Shown: positions 18,361 through 28,019, counted from the stretch's first letter. The stretch: DNA of 64,000 nucleotides from Treponema phagedenis (GCF_008153345.1 NZ_CP042818.1:868001-932000); one strand, 5' to 3'. Notes: generated from the letters alone by a model not told the origin. Made by a program: numbers and translations.

Positions 18361-18993
18361 TTAATGAAACCTGCGCTCATTTGCAATTGTGGTTGTCGGT
18401 CCGTGTCCGGGATATACTTTTACCTCGGGCGGAAGACGCATCAGTTTAATAAGAGAGTTATGCATGTCTTGAGGGTTTGAACCCCATAAATCGGTTCTTC
18501 CAATCGAGCAATAAAAAAGGGTATCGCCGGCAATAAGTGCTTTTTCTTTTTCATTATATAAACAAATGCTTCCTTCGCTGTGTCCCGGAGTATGGATGAC
18601 AAGCCAATCCCCGATAGTATCGCCGTCTTTTAACAAAGCGGTCGGCTCAGGCAGGCTCTTTTTATATGAGTCGATCAGAAAACCTGCACCCATATAAGAA
18701 AAAAGCCTTCGGTGATATTTCAGTGCATCCTTCCCGAGAAAATGCGCATCGTTTTTATGAATAAGCACTGGGCTTTGCGGAAAGGCTTCGTATAAATCGG
18801 GAACCGCAACAAGATGGTCAAAATGCCCGTGTGTTAAGATAATTTTTATTTTAGTTATTTCATTTTGCTGCAAAAATTTTATAATTTTCTCCGCAGAGTC
18901 TGCAGGGTCAATTACCAGCATCTCATGCTCCGCAAACGGCACCAACCAAGTATTTGTAGAAAAATCTCCCAAAACAAATTGCTTTATGATCAT
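18361..18993 (-). CDS. Metallo-beta-lactamase fold hydrolase (glyoxalase II-like)
   Basis: Cytosolic binuclear metal hydrolase of 210 residues. All metal motifs are present: THGHFDHL (HxHxDH), TPGHSEGS, AGDTLF and YPGHGPTTT near the end. Family members split thioesters such as S-lactoylglutathione or persulfides; the substrate here is unknown. The gene is read away from the membrane-protein gene at 19022; the two 5' ends are 28 nt apart. Confidence 0.88.
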   Translation of the reverse strand: MIIKQFVLGDFSTNTWLVPFAEHEMLVIDPADSAEKIIKFLQQNEITKIKIILTHGHFDHLVAVPDLYEAFPQSPVLIHKNDAHFLGKDALKYHRRLFSYMGAGFLIDSYKKSLPEPTALLKDGDTIGDWLVIHTPGHSEGSICLYNEKEKALIAGDTLFYCSIGRTDLWGSNPQDMHNSLIKLMRLPPEVKVYPGHGPTTTIANERRFH

Positions 18994-19021
18994 GCATAAA
19001 GTATACTATATTAGGAAGGAT

Positions 19022-19777
19022 ATGATAAGTAGTATTGGTATTATCGCAGGTATTGCCTTATTTTTTTATGTTTTACTTCCTCTTTGCCTTTGTTTTATTG
19101 AATACAAAAAAACAAGGAATTTTATTTCGATGCTTTCTAAGGCTGAAGAAAAAGAATTCATACAAGCGACATTTATCCGCATGAAAAAAAAGGAAGTTTT
19201 TTTTCATATTAGAGAGTTTGCTCGCGCAGACAAAGATATTCTGGCAGTTCCGTATCGTCTCTGCCGCTTTTTTGAGCAAGGAAAAGCAGGTTTTTCAACC
19301 TTATCCCGACATGCTCTTTTCGGTATTACGGAAAATGCAAATTGTATCCTTTTTAAGGGAAAAAACAGATTTTTTTTATTTTTATTACAAGAAACACGTC
19401 GAGAGCAAAATGATTTAAAAGCAGAAATCCTTAACGGTTTAGAAGCTCTGTTTTCGGTAAAGCGGTTATTGCGTTTTAAACCATTTTCCGTAATGACAGG
19501 AGTGTGTATTTTTTACCTCTATTTTGTATATTTTTTATTTTTAGGTGGAAAAGAAATTTTAGTTTTTTTAACACTCATCGGTATTTTTGCAAAGCTTATT
19601 GTATATATACCGCCGGTGTCTGTAGGCTCTTTCTTTTTAGAAAAGAAAATAGAAAAAAAAGCCTCCGTTTCTCATCCCGTAGCGTTTTATCTTATCCAAT
19701 CAGGACTTAAAATTTTCGCTTTTTTGATAAACGGAGGGCTTATTGCACTTATCGTGTATGTATTTTTTTTACCGTAA
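19022..19777 (+). CDS. Membrane protein of unknown function
   Basis: Protein of 251 residues that I do not recognise. The start at 19022 (MISSIGIIAGIALFFY) is preferred to an in-frame ATG 36 nt upstream because AGGAAGGA lies directly before it. One membrane helix is at the N-terminus, then a cytoplasmic domain of about 130 residues (HIREFARADKDILAVPYRLC, ENANCILFKGKNRFFLFLLQ), then three helices up to the C-terminus. It shares a short divergent promoter region with the metallo-hydrolase. Confidence 0.6.
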   Translation: MISSIGIIAGIALFFYVLLPLCLCFIEYKKTRNFISMLSKAEEKEFIQATFIRMKKKEVFFHIREFARADKDILAVPYRLCRFFEQGKAGFSTLSRHALFGITENANCILFKGKNRFFLFLLQETRREQNDLKAEILNGLEALFSVKRLLRFKPFSVMTGVCIFYLYFVYFLFLGGKEILVFLTLIGIFAKLIVYIPPVSVGSFFLEKKIEKKASVSHPVAFYLIQSGLKIFAFLINGGLIALIVYVFFLP

Positions 19778-19782
19778 GTGAA

Positions 19783-20340
19783 TTATCCTTGTGCTTCCGA
19801 TACTTCCGCCGGCTCTTCTTGTTTGCGTGAATAACTTACCGTAATATTTCTTCCCCGATACGAGCTGTTATGCAATTTATCGATAATGCCGTCGGCTTCT
19901 TCGGTTAACACTTGTACAAACGAATAATTTTCAAGGATGCGAATATCCCCGATATGTTCTCGCTGAACTCCTCCTTGCTGAATAAGAAGCGTAATAATAT
20001 CGCGCGGATACACCCGCCTGCTTTTCCCGATGCTGATAAAAATACTTGTGGAAACATCGGGTGATAATACGGGGCGCTCTGTTTGCGCCGGTTTTTCCTG
20101 TGAAAAAAATCTTCCCCGCTGCCCTTTGGATCCTTTATTTCTCCCAAAAGAAGGAGCTACATTTTCTTTAATAAGATAGCCTGCAACATACGAGCGCATA
20201 GTGAGCGGCACGGTTTTTCTAAATAATCTCCTATACTCATTTAAAACTTGAGGATCTGCTTCGGTTTTAACAATCTGTAATATATTTTCCAAAAACGAAA
20301 TTGTTTTTTCTTCATCTAAAATATTTTTTTCTGCTGTCAC
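19783..20340 (-). CDS. DbpA-type RNA-binding domain protein
   Basis: Protein of 185 residues without a helicase core. The C-terminal half (about residues 98-172) matches the DbpA RNA-binding domain, an RRM-like fold that in DEAD-box helicases binds 23S rRNA: IFISIGKSRRVYPRDIITLL, RILENYSFVQVLTEEADGII, NSSYRGRNITVSYSRK. The N-terminal half is helical, followed by a basic Gly/Arg linker (GRNKGSKGQRGRFF). A stand-alone RNA chaperone or ribosome-assembly factor is inferred. Confidence 0.75.
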   Translation of the reverse strand: MTAEKNILDEEKTISFLENILQIVKTEADPQVLNEYRRLFRKTVPLTMRSYVAGYLIKENVAPSFGRNKGSKGQRGRFFSQEKPAQTERPVLSPDVSTSIFISIGKSRRVYPRDIITLLIQQGGVQREHIGDIRILENYSFVQVLTEEADGIIDKLHNSSYRGRNITVSYSRKQEEPAEVSEAQG

Positions 20341-20583
20341 AATTAAAACTCCTTAGTGTATACTGCCATATAAAATCAAAAAACTCAAGGGCTTTTAAAT
20401 TGATTTTGTAAAGGAAGGTTACACATTTTCCCTGATAGAAGTTTTTATGAATTTTGTGTATCCGTGTCAGGCTTAATTTGGCAATTCAGGGGTACTATCT
20501 AAAAAGATTTAGAGGCGGTGTAAAGTTCTCTAATCAATCAGAATATCAACAGGCAGCTTGCGGTCCAGCATTTTGCTCGGCAC

Positions 20584-22023
20584 TTACATTCCCATCAAAG
20601 CTCTTGCTAAAGGATAGCCGATGAAGGTGCTTATAATAATAGAGACTGCTATCAACGCGCTTCCGTAAGCCGCAACTTGCGATGTTTTTGTCCAGCCGGA
20701 GCCGATGGCTAATGCAACGTTTGGGTGCGCCGGCGGAGTAGCAAAGGCATAACCGCCCAGCATCCCGACAATCATCGCGACAGCAGGCGTGCTGATGAGG
20801 CCGCCGGTCGCGCTGCAAATCGGAATAGCGACGGCGCAAACCACCGTAACCGTTACCATGTTGGAAGCTAAGTTAGTCATTATTGCAGCCCATGCGGCAA
20901 AGATTACCACAAGGACAAAAGGCGAAACAAGGGCAAACATAGGTTTAATTGCATCGGATATCCATGCGGTAAGTCCGATGTCGGCATTAGTCATTGCCAT
21001 ACCGATTGCAAGCGTGCTGCCTGCCATCATAATACTGCCCCACTCCACTCCCTTTTGCATCATCTCTTTAAAATTCATCAGGGGCTTGCCGTCAATTGTG
21101 AGCATGCAAAGCAGCACCGCACCGAGTAAAGGCGGAAAGGCGGTTCCCTGCTTTTTCATAAACCCTGCAAAAGTTGGAAGAAGGTTTTTTAAAAACTCAG
21201 GGATCACCCACAATGCGACAACCGAAAAGAAGATAACCAAAATTATTTTTTCTTTTTTATCCGCCTTTGCCACAGTTCTGCGCAAAGCATCCATGTTGAG
21301 GTTTCGCACCGAAGACATATCCGGGCGCAAAATAAATCGGAAGAACAATATCATCACAAGAAAAGTTAAAAGACCAACCGGAATTGCAAAGCCCATGTAC
21401 GAAGCATAACTAACCGCCTTGCCTGTCGCAGTATGATAAAAACCCATAGCCATAATTGAAAAAACATGCGCGATGGGAGTCATGCCGCAGGAAATTGCGC
21501 ATGAAAAAAGCTGCCCCATAATCAGCGCATTGGCAAGCTTATCTTCTTGCCGCAGTTTCAGCTCTTCGCAAATTGCATTCAGAATCGGAAGATAAATAAC
21601 GAATAAAACCGTCGGCGACATAAAAAGCCCGATAATCAAAACTGCGGCGCAATACGAGATAAGAAAATACCAAGCGCCCCTTCGCGCCAGCGGCCCCGTG
21701 ATAAACATAATCGCACAGCGTTTAATAAACGAGGTTGTGGAAATCGCATAGGTACACATAAAAGTAAAAAGCAAAAACGCCACCGTCGATTTTCCAAGCG
21801 AATGAGTTAAAACCATATTCATGGTAAGCTCCGGCACCAATGAAAGAGCCGCAAGACATAAAAGGCTCGGCCAATCAATTGAAATGGTAAGCCACAAAAT
21901 CAATGCACCGATAAAAATACCGAGCACCTGCATAGCCGATGCGCTCATGCCGGGTAATGCGGGCAAGAATCTAAAGCCAAACATGCAACACAGAGCCGCC
22001 ACAATAGAAATTATTCGTTTCAT
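20584..22023 (-). CDS. SLC13/DASS-type anion transporter
   Basis: Inner-membrane transporter of 479 residues with 11-13 hydrophobic segments. The start at 22023 (MKRIISIVAALC) is chosen because GGGAG precedes it; an in-frame codon 21 nt upstream lacks a ribosome site. The pattern LFSCAISCGMTPIAHVFSIM and the C-terminal mirror region SNMVTVTVVCAVAIPICSAT fit the divalent anion:sodium symporter/ion-transporter superfamily, which moves dicarboxylates, citrate or sulfate. Substrate not determined. No operon partner. Confidence 0.78.
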   Translation of the reverse strand: MKRIISIVAALCCMFGFRFLPALPGMSASAMQVLGIFIGALILWLTISIDWPSLLCLAALSLVPELTMNMVLTHSLGKSTVAFLLFTFMCTYAISTTSFIKRCAIMFITGPLARRGAWYFLISYCAAVLIIGLFMSPTVLFVIYLPILNAICEELKLRQEDKLANALIMGQLFSCAISCGMTPIAHVFSIMAMGFYHTATGKAVSYASYMGFAIPVGLLTFLVMILFFRFILRPDMSSVRNLNMDALRRTVAKADKKEKIILVIFFSVVALWVIPEFLKNLLPTFAGFMKKQGTAFPPLLGAVLLCMLTIDGKPLMNFKEMMQKGVEWGSIMMAGSTLAIGMAMTNADIGLTAWISDAIKPMFALVSPFVLVVIFAAWAAIMTNLASNMVTVTVVCAVAIPICSATGGLISTPAVAMIVGMLGGYAFATPPAHPNVALAIGSGWTKTSQVAAYGSALIAVSIIISTFIGYPLARALMGM

Positions 22024-22268
22024 ATCTACTCCCAAAGTTCGCAATTTTTTTAAATTACAAAATATTTTTTAAGCATTATTTTTTTTAAAGTTGAATATAG
22101 CATATTTTTGCGGTTTTGTACGAGTCATTGAAAAAATTATTCCACTGTAAAATAGGCAACGGTTCAGTACTTTCGCTCTTTAATAAAACGGATATCTTGC
22201 ACTTTTGTATAAATCTGATATGCTTATGGTAATGGTATTATATTTCTTTAAGAGAATAGGGGGCATGT

Positions 22269-23435
22269 ATGTTTAATTTTAATTTTCACATACCGACTAA
22301 GATTTTATTCGGGCAGGGGAAAATTGCGCACTTAGCTGATGAAATTTCCGCTTACGGATCACGAGTGCTGTTTTGTTATGGCGGCGGAAGTATTAAAAAA
22401 ATCGGATTATATGATGAGATTATTGAGCAGTTTTCCTCTAAAGGAATTTTTTATCAAGAACTTTCAGGTATATCTCCAAATCCGCGTATAGAAGAAGTGA
22501 GAGAAGGAATCAAGCTTATTAGAGAACACCAATTAAATTTTATTCTTCCGGTAGGCGGCGGCAGCACTATTGACTGTGCAAAGGCAATATCCGCCGGAGC
22601 TGCTTATCAAGGCGATGCTTGGGATCTGGTGATCGGCAAAGCAAAACCTCAGCAAACCATTCCAATCGGAACTGTTTTAACTCTTTCCGCAACAGGCTCC
22701 GAGATGAATGGAGGCGCGGTTATTTCCAATATGGAAACAAAACAAAAATTAAGTTTGGGTTCTCCTCTTTTGTTGCCAAAATTTTCTATCTTGGATCCGT
22801 CCTATACTTTTTCCGTATCAGCTGCGCAAACCGCTGCGGGAACTGCCGATATCATGAGCCATACATTTGAAAATTATTTTTCTCTAAATGACGATGCCTT
22901 TTTGCAAAACCGGCTTGCGGAGGCTATTCTTAGAACCTGCATATATTACGCACCGAAGGCTTTAGCAAATCCGCATAATTATGATGCTCGTGCAAATCTT
23001 ATGTGGGCGGGAACTTGGGCAATCAACGGTCTACTGAGTGCGGGAAAAAATACCGACTGGTCGGTGCATGCGATGGAACATGAACTCAGTGCTTTTTATG
23101 ATATTACGCACGGTGTAGGTTTGGCTATTTTAACGCCGCATTGGCTCAACTATGTTTTAAATGAGACAACCGTTCAACGAATTGCAACCTTTGGTACCGC
23201 TGTTTGGGGTATTTATACCGATGACATATACGAAACGGCAAAGCTTGCAATTCAAAAAACTTCCGAGTTTTTTGCTTCACTCGGAATACCGATGCGGTTG
23301 CGCGATGTAGGTATCGGAGAAGAACATTTGCAAGAGATGGCAGAAGCGGCGGTTCGTCATAAAGGCGGTAAAATTGACGGCTTTCAGGAATTGGGAGCCG
23401 AAGATGTTTTGGCAATTTACAAAGCCGCATTGTAA
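22269..23435 (+). CDS. Iron-containing alcohol dehydrogenase (butanol dehydrogenase-like)
   Basis: Group III NAD(P)-dependent alcohol dehydrogenase of 388 residues that reduces aldehydes or oxidises alcohols in fermentation. The nucleotide region has LPVGGGSTIDCAKAIS and the metal ligands lie in GTADIMSHTFENYF (Asp and His near residues 194-198) and in HAMEHELSAFYDITHG. The sequence is closest in style to YqdH/BdhA butanol dehydrogenases. It has a G-rich ribosome site and a bidirectional terminator after it. Confidence 0.92.
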   Translation: MFNFNFHIPTKILFGQGKIAHLADEISAYGSRVLFCYGGGSIKKIGLYDEIIEQFSSKGIFYQELSGISPNPRIEEVREGIKLIREHQLNFILPVGGGSTIDCAKAISAGAAYQGDAWDLVIGKAKPQQTIPIGTVLTLSATGSEMNGGAVISNMETKQKLSLGSPLLLPKFSILDPSYTFSVSAAQTAAGTADIMSHTFENYFSLNDDAFLQNRLAEAILRTCIYYAPKALANPHNYDARANLMWAGTWAINGLLSAGKNTDWSVHAMEHELSAFYDITHGVGLAILTPHWLNYVLNETTVQRIATFGTAVWGIYTDDIYETAKLAIQKTSEFFASLGIPMRLRDVGIGEEHLQEMAEAAVRHKGGKIDGFQELGAEDVLAIYKAAL

Positions 23436-23490
23436 TATTCCTTAAAAACTTTTACGCGTTGGGGCTCTTGTTTATACGAGCGTTATTACG

Positions 23491-23522
23491 ACAAAAGATG
23501 GGAATGCTCTCCCATCTTTTGT
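23491..23522 (+). terminator. Bidirectional terminator between converging genes
   Basis: Arms ACAAAAGATGGGA (23491-23503) and TCCCATCTTTTGT (23510-23522) pair over 13 bp. It serves the alcohol dehydrogenase gene, and it directly abuts the stop codon of the opposing gene at 23523. Confidence 0.8.
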
Positions 23523-24794
23523 TTATTGCTGCGGAGTCATTGTTTGAAGGATGTATTGTATCTGTTCAGTTGCTCGGACTATCCTACTGTCAGAATCTGA
23601 TAGCTGCGGAGGTACCTCTTGAGCAGCAGGCGCTTTGTCTTCGTCTGAAAAAAGCGAATTCGGTTTTTCCGTTGCTTTTTTAGCAGCGGATAAAAAAAGC
23701 TCATCCGGAGCAGGTACCGATACGGGTGCTTCACTTAAACTGATATCCGAGTCGGCTTCTATAACGGATTCTTGCTCTGGCGTTTCAGAAGGTTCCCGAT
23801 TTTCAGAAGGTTCCTGATATGGTTCGCTGTCCTCCTGAACAGGTTCAACAAAGTCCGATTCTTGTGTCGGTTCATTTTCTTCCGGTAACTCAGGTACCAC
23901 CAAAGGAGTTTCAACTTTTGTTTCCGGCACATGTTCTTCTATTATTTGCGGCTCGGGTGTTTTGATTTCCGGTTGAGCGGGAAAAGATTTATCGTCTCGT
24001 ATTATACGCTCGACACTTCTTGCTGCCCGTGTAAATTTTGAATCTAAGGCAGGCATTTCCGTTAAATCAAGCGCAGGCTTCTGCTTTGGCACAATCTCGG
24101 GTTCCGGTTCGGGAATAACTTCCGGTTCTTCTTTTACCGGCTCGGGAGGGAGCTCCGGCTCTTCTTTTACCGGCTCGGGAGAAAGCTTCGGCTCTTCTTT
24201 AATTTCAGGGACAATCGGTTCCACCGGTTTTTCAGGTAAAGGTACTTCAACTTTCGGCTGAACAGCAGGTTGCTTTTGAGCAGGCACATCCGTAATTCGC
24301 AATAAAAAAGGATTATCTTTATATCCGCCTGAATAATCCGCATAAGGTTTTGCAAATGTTCTGATATTGATAAAAGTACGGTCTTTCATTTGTATTGTGC
24401 CGTGCCGTGACCAGGGATAACCGAAAACAACGGTTTCAGGAATTAGAATATGAAAAGCGGAGCCAAATTCTTTATGATGCTCAGGAGTGGAGTCTATTAG
24501 GCTATAGAGATTTTCATAATTGGAAATAACTTTTCCGTTTAATATGCGTTTTTCATTTCCGTTTATTGCATTGAACTCGGTCGCTCGGTACGCATATGAA
24601 TCCTGTTGAAAATGAGGATCTTGCATACTTTCCGTTAAAAGCACCGACCCGATGCCAGGCGTTTTTTTAATAAACAAGTGAAAACTGTCAGACTCTTTTT
24701 TTATAATAATATGATCGGCGGGAATATGTAGGTCAAGCGCAAAAACAAAAGAATTAACGCATAGAGCAAGTAAAACGGAGATAAATTTGTTCAT
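23523..24794 (-). CDS. Secreted proline/glutamate-rich protein of unknown function
   Basis: Protein of 423 residues with a signal peptide (MNKFISVLLALCVNSFVFA). Residues about 20-165 form a folded domain (PADHIIIKKESDSFHLFIKK, ETVVFGYPWSRHGTIQM). The remainder is a low-complexity Pro/Glu region with near-repeats of EPVKEEPELPPEPVKEEPE. Such stretches often span the periplasm or bind cell wall, so an envelope-spacer role is possible but not shown. It is followed upstream by an NlpC/P60 gene on the same strand. Confidence 0.7.
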   Translation of the reverse strand: MNKFISVLLALCVNSFVFALDLHIPADHIIIKKESDSFHLFIKKTPGIGSVLLTESMQDPHFQQDSYAYRATEFNAINGNEKRILNGKVISNYENLYSLIDSTPEHHKEFGSAFHILIPETVVFGYPWSRHGTIQMKDRTFINIRTFAKPYADYSGGYKDNPFLLRITDVPAQKQPAVQPKVEVPLPEKPVEPIVPEIKEEPKLSPEPVKEEPELPPEPVKEEPEVIPEPEPEIVPKQKPALDLTEMPALDSKFTRAARSVERIIRDDKSFPAQPEIKTPEPQIIEEHVPETKVETPLVVPELPEENEPTQESDFVEPVQEDSEPYQEPSENREPSETPEQESVIEADSDISLSEAPVSVPAPDELFLSAAKKATEKPNSLFSDEDKAPAAQEVPPQLSDSDSRIVRATEQIQYILQTMTPQQ

Positions 24795-24922
24795 ACGATT
24801 CAGTATCCTTTATTATCAGTATTTTTTCAAGTAGAATATTTTATTTTCTTTCAATTTTTAACCCTTTAAAGATTCGGTTTTATACGGCTCGGTAATAATA
24901 CACGTATCTTCGATATAGAATT

Positions 24923-25441
24923 TTATCGAGCGGCAATCGGGTTTAAAAAAATATCTTCCGGCTCAAGTATTCTGCCTGCAAAACGATAGCATTTTTTCCA
25001 GTATACATTAGTCAAAGAGGTAATGACAACGCCGGTTACCGCATCGTCCGAAGAGGAGTGAACAAAGTTGCCCGAACCAAGATAAATCCCTACATGGGAG
25101 ATTCTCCCTGTTGTGTTAAAAAAAAGTAAATCGCCCGGCTGTACTTCTTCATCATCTATTTTTTCCACAAATTCGCCAAGTTCCCGTGCACTGCGCGGCA
25201 ATGCTAAATTCAATGTATCCAATGCGGTTTTATAAATAAGCCCCGAGCAATCCATACCTTCTTCCGAGCAGCCGGCGTATTTATATGGAGTACCTAAATA
25301 TTGCAAAGCTGCATTGATAAAGATAAGCCTTTGCGATAGGGATTTGTTATCTGCATTATTTTCATTTCCGCTGAATTGAAAAACAAGTATACATAACCAA
25401 ATACATACGCAAAAAGATTTTTTCAATTTTTTTTTATTCAT
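24923..25441 (-). CDS. NlpC/P60 family cell-wall peptidase
   Basis: Secreted cysteine peptidase of 172 residues that should cut peptidoglycan stem peptides. After an N-terminal hydrophobic signal segment, the catalytic Cys sits in GMDCSGLIYK, the His in RISHVGIYLGSGNFVHSSS, and the fold ends about residue 160 (KKCYRFAGRI). There is no cell-wall-binding domain, so it may depend on the neighbouring Pro/Glu-rich protein or act freely in the periplasm; that link is inference only. Confidence 0.9.
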   Translation of the reverse strand: MNKKKLKKSFCVCIWLCILVFQFSGNENNADNKSLSQRLIFINAALQYLGTPYKYAGCSEEGMDCSGLIYKTALDTLNLALPRSARELGEFVEKIDDEEVQPGDLLFFNTTGRISHVGIYLGSGNFVHSSSDDAVTGVVITSLTNVYWKKCYRFAGRILEPEDIFLNPIAAR

Positions 25442-25558
25442 TTTGCAACCTTTACCTTATTATCGGGTCAAAATTATCAAAGATTGATATATATTATGAC
25501 TTATATGCAATATATACATTTTTCTTGCCTTACGTATAATTTATCTTGAGGTACTTAA

Positions 25559-25586
25559 AATTACAAGATCAGTGGTCTTTGTAATT
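25559..25586 (+). promoter_or_regulatory. Inverted repeat in the leader of the acyl-CoA synthetase gene
   Basis: AATTACAAGA (25559-25568) is mirrored by TCTTTGTAATT (25576-25586) with one extra base, 22 nt before the start codon. A -10 box TATAAT is at 25535-25540, so the repeat spans the likely initial transcribed region and suits a repressor operator or a leader hairpin. Confidence 0.4.
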
Positions 25587-25608
25587 ACTCACCAGAAAGG
25601 AGTTCGAT

Positions 25609-27336
25609 ATGAATACAAAAACCCCTTGGGATTTCTTAGAAGATTTCCGAGGTAAAACGTTTCACGGTGAATGGCCAACATTGCCGGAAATGTTTGAAAT
25701 TACAACAGCTCGTTTTCCGAACAGAAATTGTTTAACCGTTTTTGAGCCTAATAGGATAACGCTGTCTTATGCGCAAGCTCTTGAAAAGATAAAAACGCTT
25801 GCGGCGTGGCTCAATGCACAAGGATTAAAAAAAGGAATGAAGATTGCCGTTAGCGGGAAGAATTCTCCCGAATGGGCGGTAGTGTATTTTGCAACGCTTT
25901 TTGCCGGCGGAATTATTGTCCCGATAGATTACGGGCTCCATGAAGAAGAAATACAAAATTTAATCCAAAAATCAGATCCGTTTTTATTCTTTGTTGATGA
26001 AGAGCGCTATCAGTTTTTTAAGAACAATGTGGTGCTCGGTAAAGATTTCAGCAGTAAAGTATATTCATTAAACAAGGCTCACGCTGATGAATACGTGTAT
26101 AATTTATATACTGATAAAACACCGTCAATTGAGCAAGCAGCAAGTGAAGATACGGCGGCAATTCTTTTTACTTCCGGCACTATGGGAAATCCAAAAGGGG
26201 TAATGCTTTCGCATAAAAATCTTGTTGCAGACTGTTATATTGCGCAAACACACCTCAATATTTTTGAAACGGATGTTTTTTACGCACTCTTGCCGCTTCA
26301 TCATTCTTACACCATGCTTGCCGTATTTATTGAAGCGCTTTCAGTAGGAGCGGAAATTGTTTTCGGTAAAACAATTGCAGTTTCAAAAATGCTTAAAGAA
26401 CTTGATGAAGGCAAAGTTACCATGTTGCTTGGCGTGCCGCTTTTGTTCAACAAACTTCTTGCAGGAATCCTGAAGGGAGTGCGAGCAAAGGGGCCACTTG
26501 TGTACGGACTCATCCGTACCATGATGGGGATTTCGTATCTTGTAAAAAAACTATTTAAGGTAAATATCGGTAAGAGTCTTTTTAAAAAAGTTTTAGCACA
26601 GGCAAAGTTATCAACTGTAAGAATTGCAATTTGCGGAGGAGGTCCTTTGTCTCCAAGTGTTTTCAGGGCGTATAATGAATTCGGAATAGATTTTATACAA
26701 GGGTACGGCTTAACCGAAACATCACCGATTATTGCGCTTAACCCAGTTGAGCATTTTAAAATTGAAAGTGTAGGAAAATATTTTCACCCGTATATGGAAA
26801 TGAAAATTCTTGATCCTGATGAAAAGGGGGTTGGAGAAATAGCGGTGCGCGGTCCGATGGTTATGCAAGGATATTATCAAATGCCCGAAGAAACCACCGA
26901 AGTACTTTCATCCGATGGCTGGTTTAAAACAGGAGATATCGGCCGTCTTGACGAAGAAGGATACCTTTATCTTTCAGGAAGAGCAAAAAATCTGATTGTA
27001 ACCGAAGGCGGAAAAAACGTATATCCGGAAGAGATTGAAAATATGTTCCAGCTTTATTATGATGATATTGAGCAAATTACCGCAATGGGATATTTGCTTG
27101 ACAAAGAAACAAAAAGCGAGGGCATAGAAGTAAAAGTATATCCAACCGATGCGCTTTATAAAAAACTCAACTTTGAACGAGACTCTGCCGAAGGCGATGC
27201 GGCTGTTTTAAAACATATACAGGAAATAGTTGATCTTGAAAATAAAAAATTACTTCCCTACCAAAAAATTTCACGGGTAACAATACTTGACAAACCCTTT
27301 GAAATGACTACTACAAAAAAAGTTATCAGACGCTAA
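25609..27336 (+). CDS. Long-chain acyl-CoA synthetase (AMP-forming ligase)
   Basis: ANL-family ligase of 575 residues that activates a fatty acid with ATP and CoA, probably for lipid synthesis from host fatty acids. The P-loop-like motif ILFTSGTMGNPKG is at about residues 184-196. GYGLTETSP, GDIGRLDEEGYL and the hinge region GRAKNLIVTEGGKNVYPEEI follow, and a catalytic lysine is expected in TTTKKVIRR at the C-terminus. Ribosome site AAAGGAG. It forms a single-gene unit between a leader inverted repeat and a terminator. Chain-length preference is not visible. Confidence 0.92.
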   Translation: MNTKTPWDFLEDFRGKTFHGEWPTLPEMFEITTARFPNRNCLTVFEPNRITLSYAQALEKIKTLAAWLNAQGLKKGMKIAVSGKNSPEWAVVYFATLFAGGIIVPIDYGLHEEEIQNLIQKSDPFLFFVDEERYQFFKNNVVLGKDFSSKVYSLNKAHADEYVYNLYTDKTPSIEQAASEDTAAILFTSGTMGNPKGVMLSHKNLVADCYIAQTHLNIFETDVFYALLPLHHSYTMLAVFIEALSVGAEIVFGKTIAVSKMLKELDEGKVTMLLGVPLLFNKLLAGILKGVRAKGPLVYGLIRTMMGISYLVKKLFKVNIGKSLFKKVLAQAKLSTVRIAICGGGPLSPSVFRAYNEFGIDFIQGYGLTETSPIIALNPVEHFKIESVGKYFHPYMEMKILDPDEKGVGEIAVRGPMVMQGYYQMPEETTEVLSSDGWFKTGDIGRLDEEGYLYLSGRAKNLIVTEGGKNVYPEEIENMFQLYYDDIEQITAMGYLLDKETKSEGIEVKVYPTDALYKKLNFERDSAEGDAAVLKHIQEIVDLENKKLLPYQKISRVTILDKPFEMTTTKKVIRR

Positions 27337-27342
27337 TCATTT

Positions 27343-27378
27343 AAAGGCTTTTTTCTTAAAAGTTAGAGAAAAGCCTTT
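27343..27378 (+). terminator. Bidirectional terminator after the acyl-CoA synthetase gene
   Basis: AAAGGCTTTTTTCT (27343-27356) pairs with AGAGAAAAGCCTTT (27365-27378) with a small bulge. It overlaps the stop end of the opposing DedA gene (27363). Confidence 0.7.
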
Positions 27379-28004
27379 GTGTTCTTTTGATCTTCTTTGT
27401 CAAGTTTTTTATCGGTAATTTGTATAATCTTACCGGACTTAACCAAATAAATACAAAATCCCGTAACACCGATCAGAACTATCACTCCAAGTATTTTAAT
27501 AAAGATGCTTCCCGATGAACCGAAAAAATAGGTGAGCCAGAATAAACTTGAGATGCTAAACAGAGCTGCAATAGAATCAAAAACCGCAAATTTATAAAAC
27601 GGAAACTGAACAAATCCGCTTGTCATTGAAAGAACATTTCGTATACCGAAGGGAATAAAGCGCCCGAATAAATAAGTAAGAAAACCATGATGTTCCAATG
27701 CCCGTGAAATTCTTTTTGTATTTTCTTCTGTAACAATTTTTTTGAATACGCCGAAATTAATAAGACCTTTCCCAAGCAGTTTTCCCCAAAAGTATACCAG
27801 ATAATCACTTAAAACCGCACCAAAATAAAGAGCACATAAAAACGTGGGGATCGAAGCTTTTTCCTGTTGACATAATAAGGCAGACATAATAATAAGCGCA
27901 TCCTCTGAAACAGGAATATTAAATCCGCCAAGCATTAAACCCAAAAAAATTACCATAGGAAAATATGTAACATATTCTCCTATCCACAAAAGAATGGAAT
28001 TCAT
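27363..28004 (-). CDS. DedA family membrane protein
   Basis: Membrane protein of 213 residues of the DedA/VTT (SNARE-associated) family, known to recycle polyprenyl-phosphate or phospholipid carriers. Visible family marks are the re-entrant region GGFNIPVSEDALIIMSALL, the cytoplasmic FGRFIPFGIRNVLSMTSGF (acidic/Arg motif of the VTT domain) and C-terminal helices. It lies 15 nt after nadE at the end of a four-gene operon that starts at 31956. Confidence 0.88.
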   Translation of the reverse strand: MNSILLWIGEYVTYFPMVIFLGLMLGGFNIPVSEDALIIMSALLCQQEKASIPTFLCALYFGAVLSDYLVYFWGKLLGKGLINFGVFKKIVTEENTKRISRALEHHGFLTYLFGRFIPFGIRNVLSMTSGFVQFPFYKFAVFDSIAALFSISSLFWLTYFFGSSGSIFIKILGVIVLIGVTGFCIYLVKSGKIIQITDKKLDKEDQKNTKAFL

Positions 28005-28019
28005 GATTTTAGAATACTG

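Noticed and set aside
20789-21409. 206-codon plus-strand frame opposite the SLC13-type transporter
   Set aside because: Antisense shadow of a membrane-protein gene.
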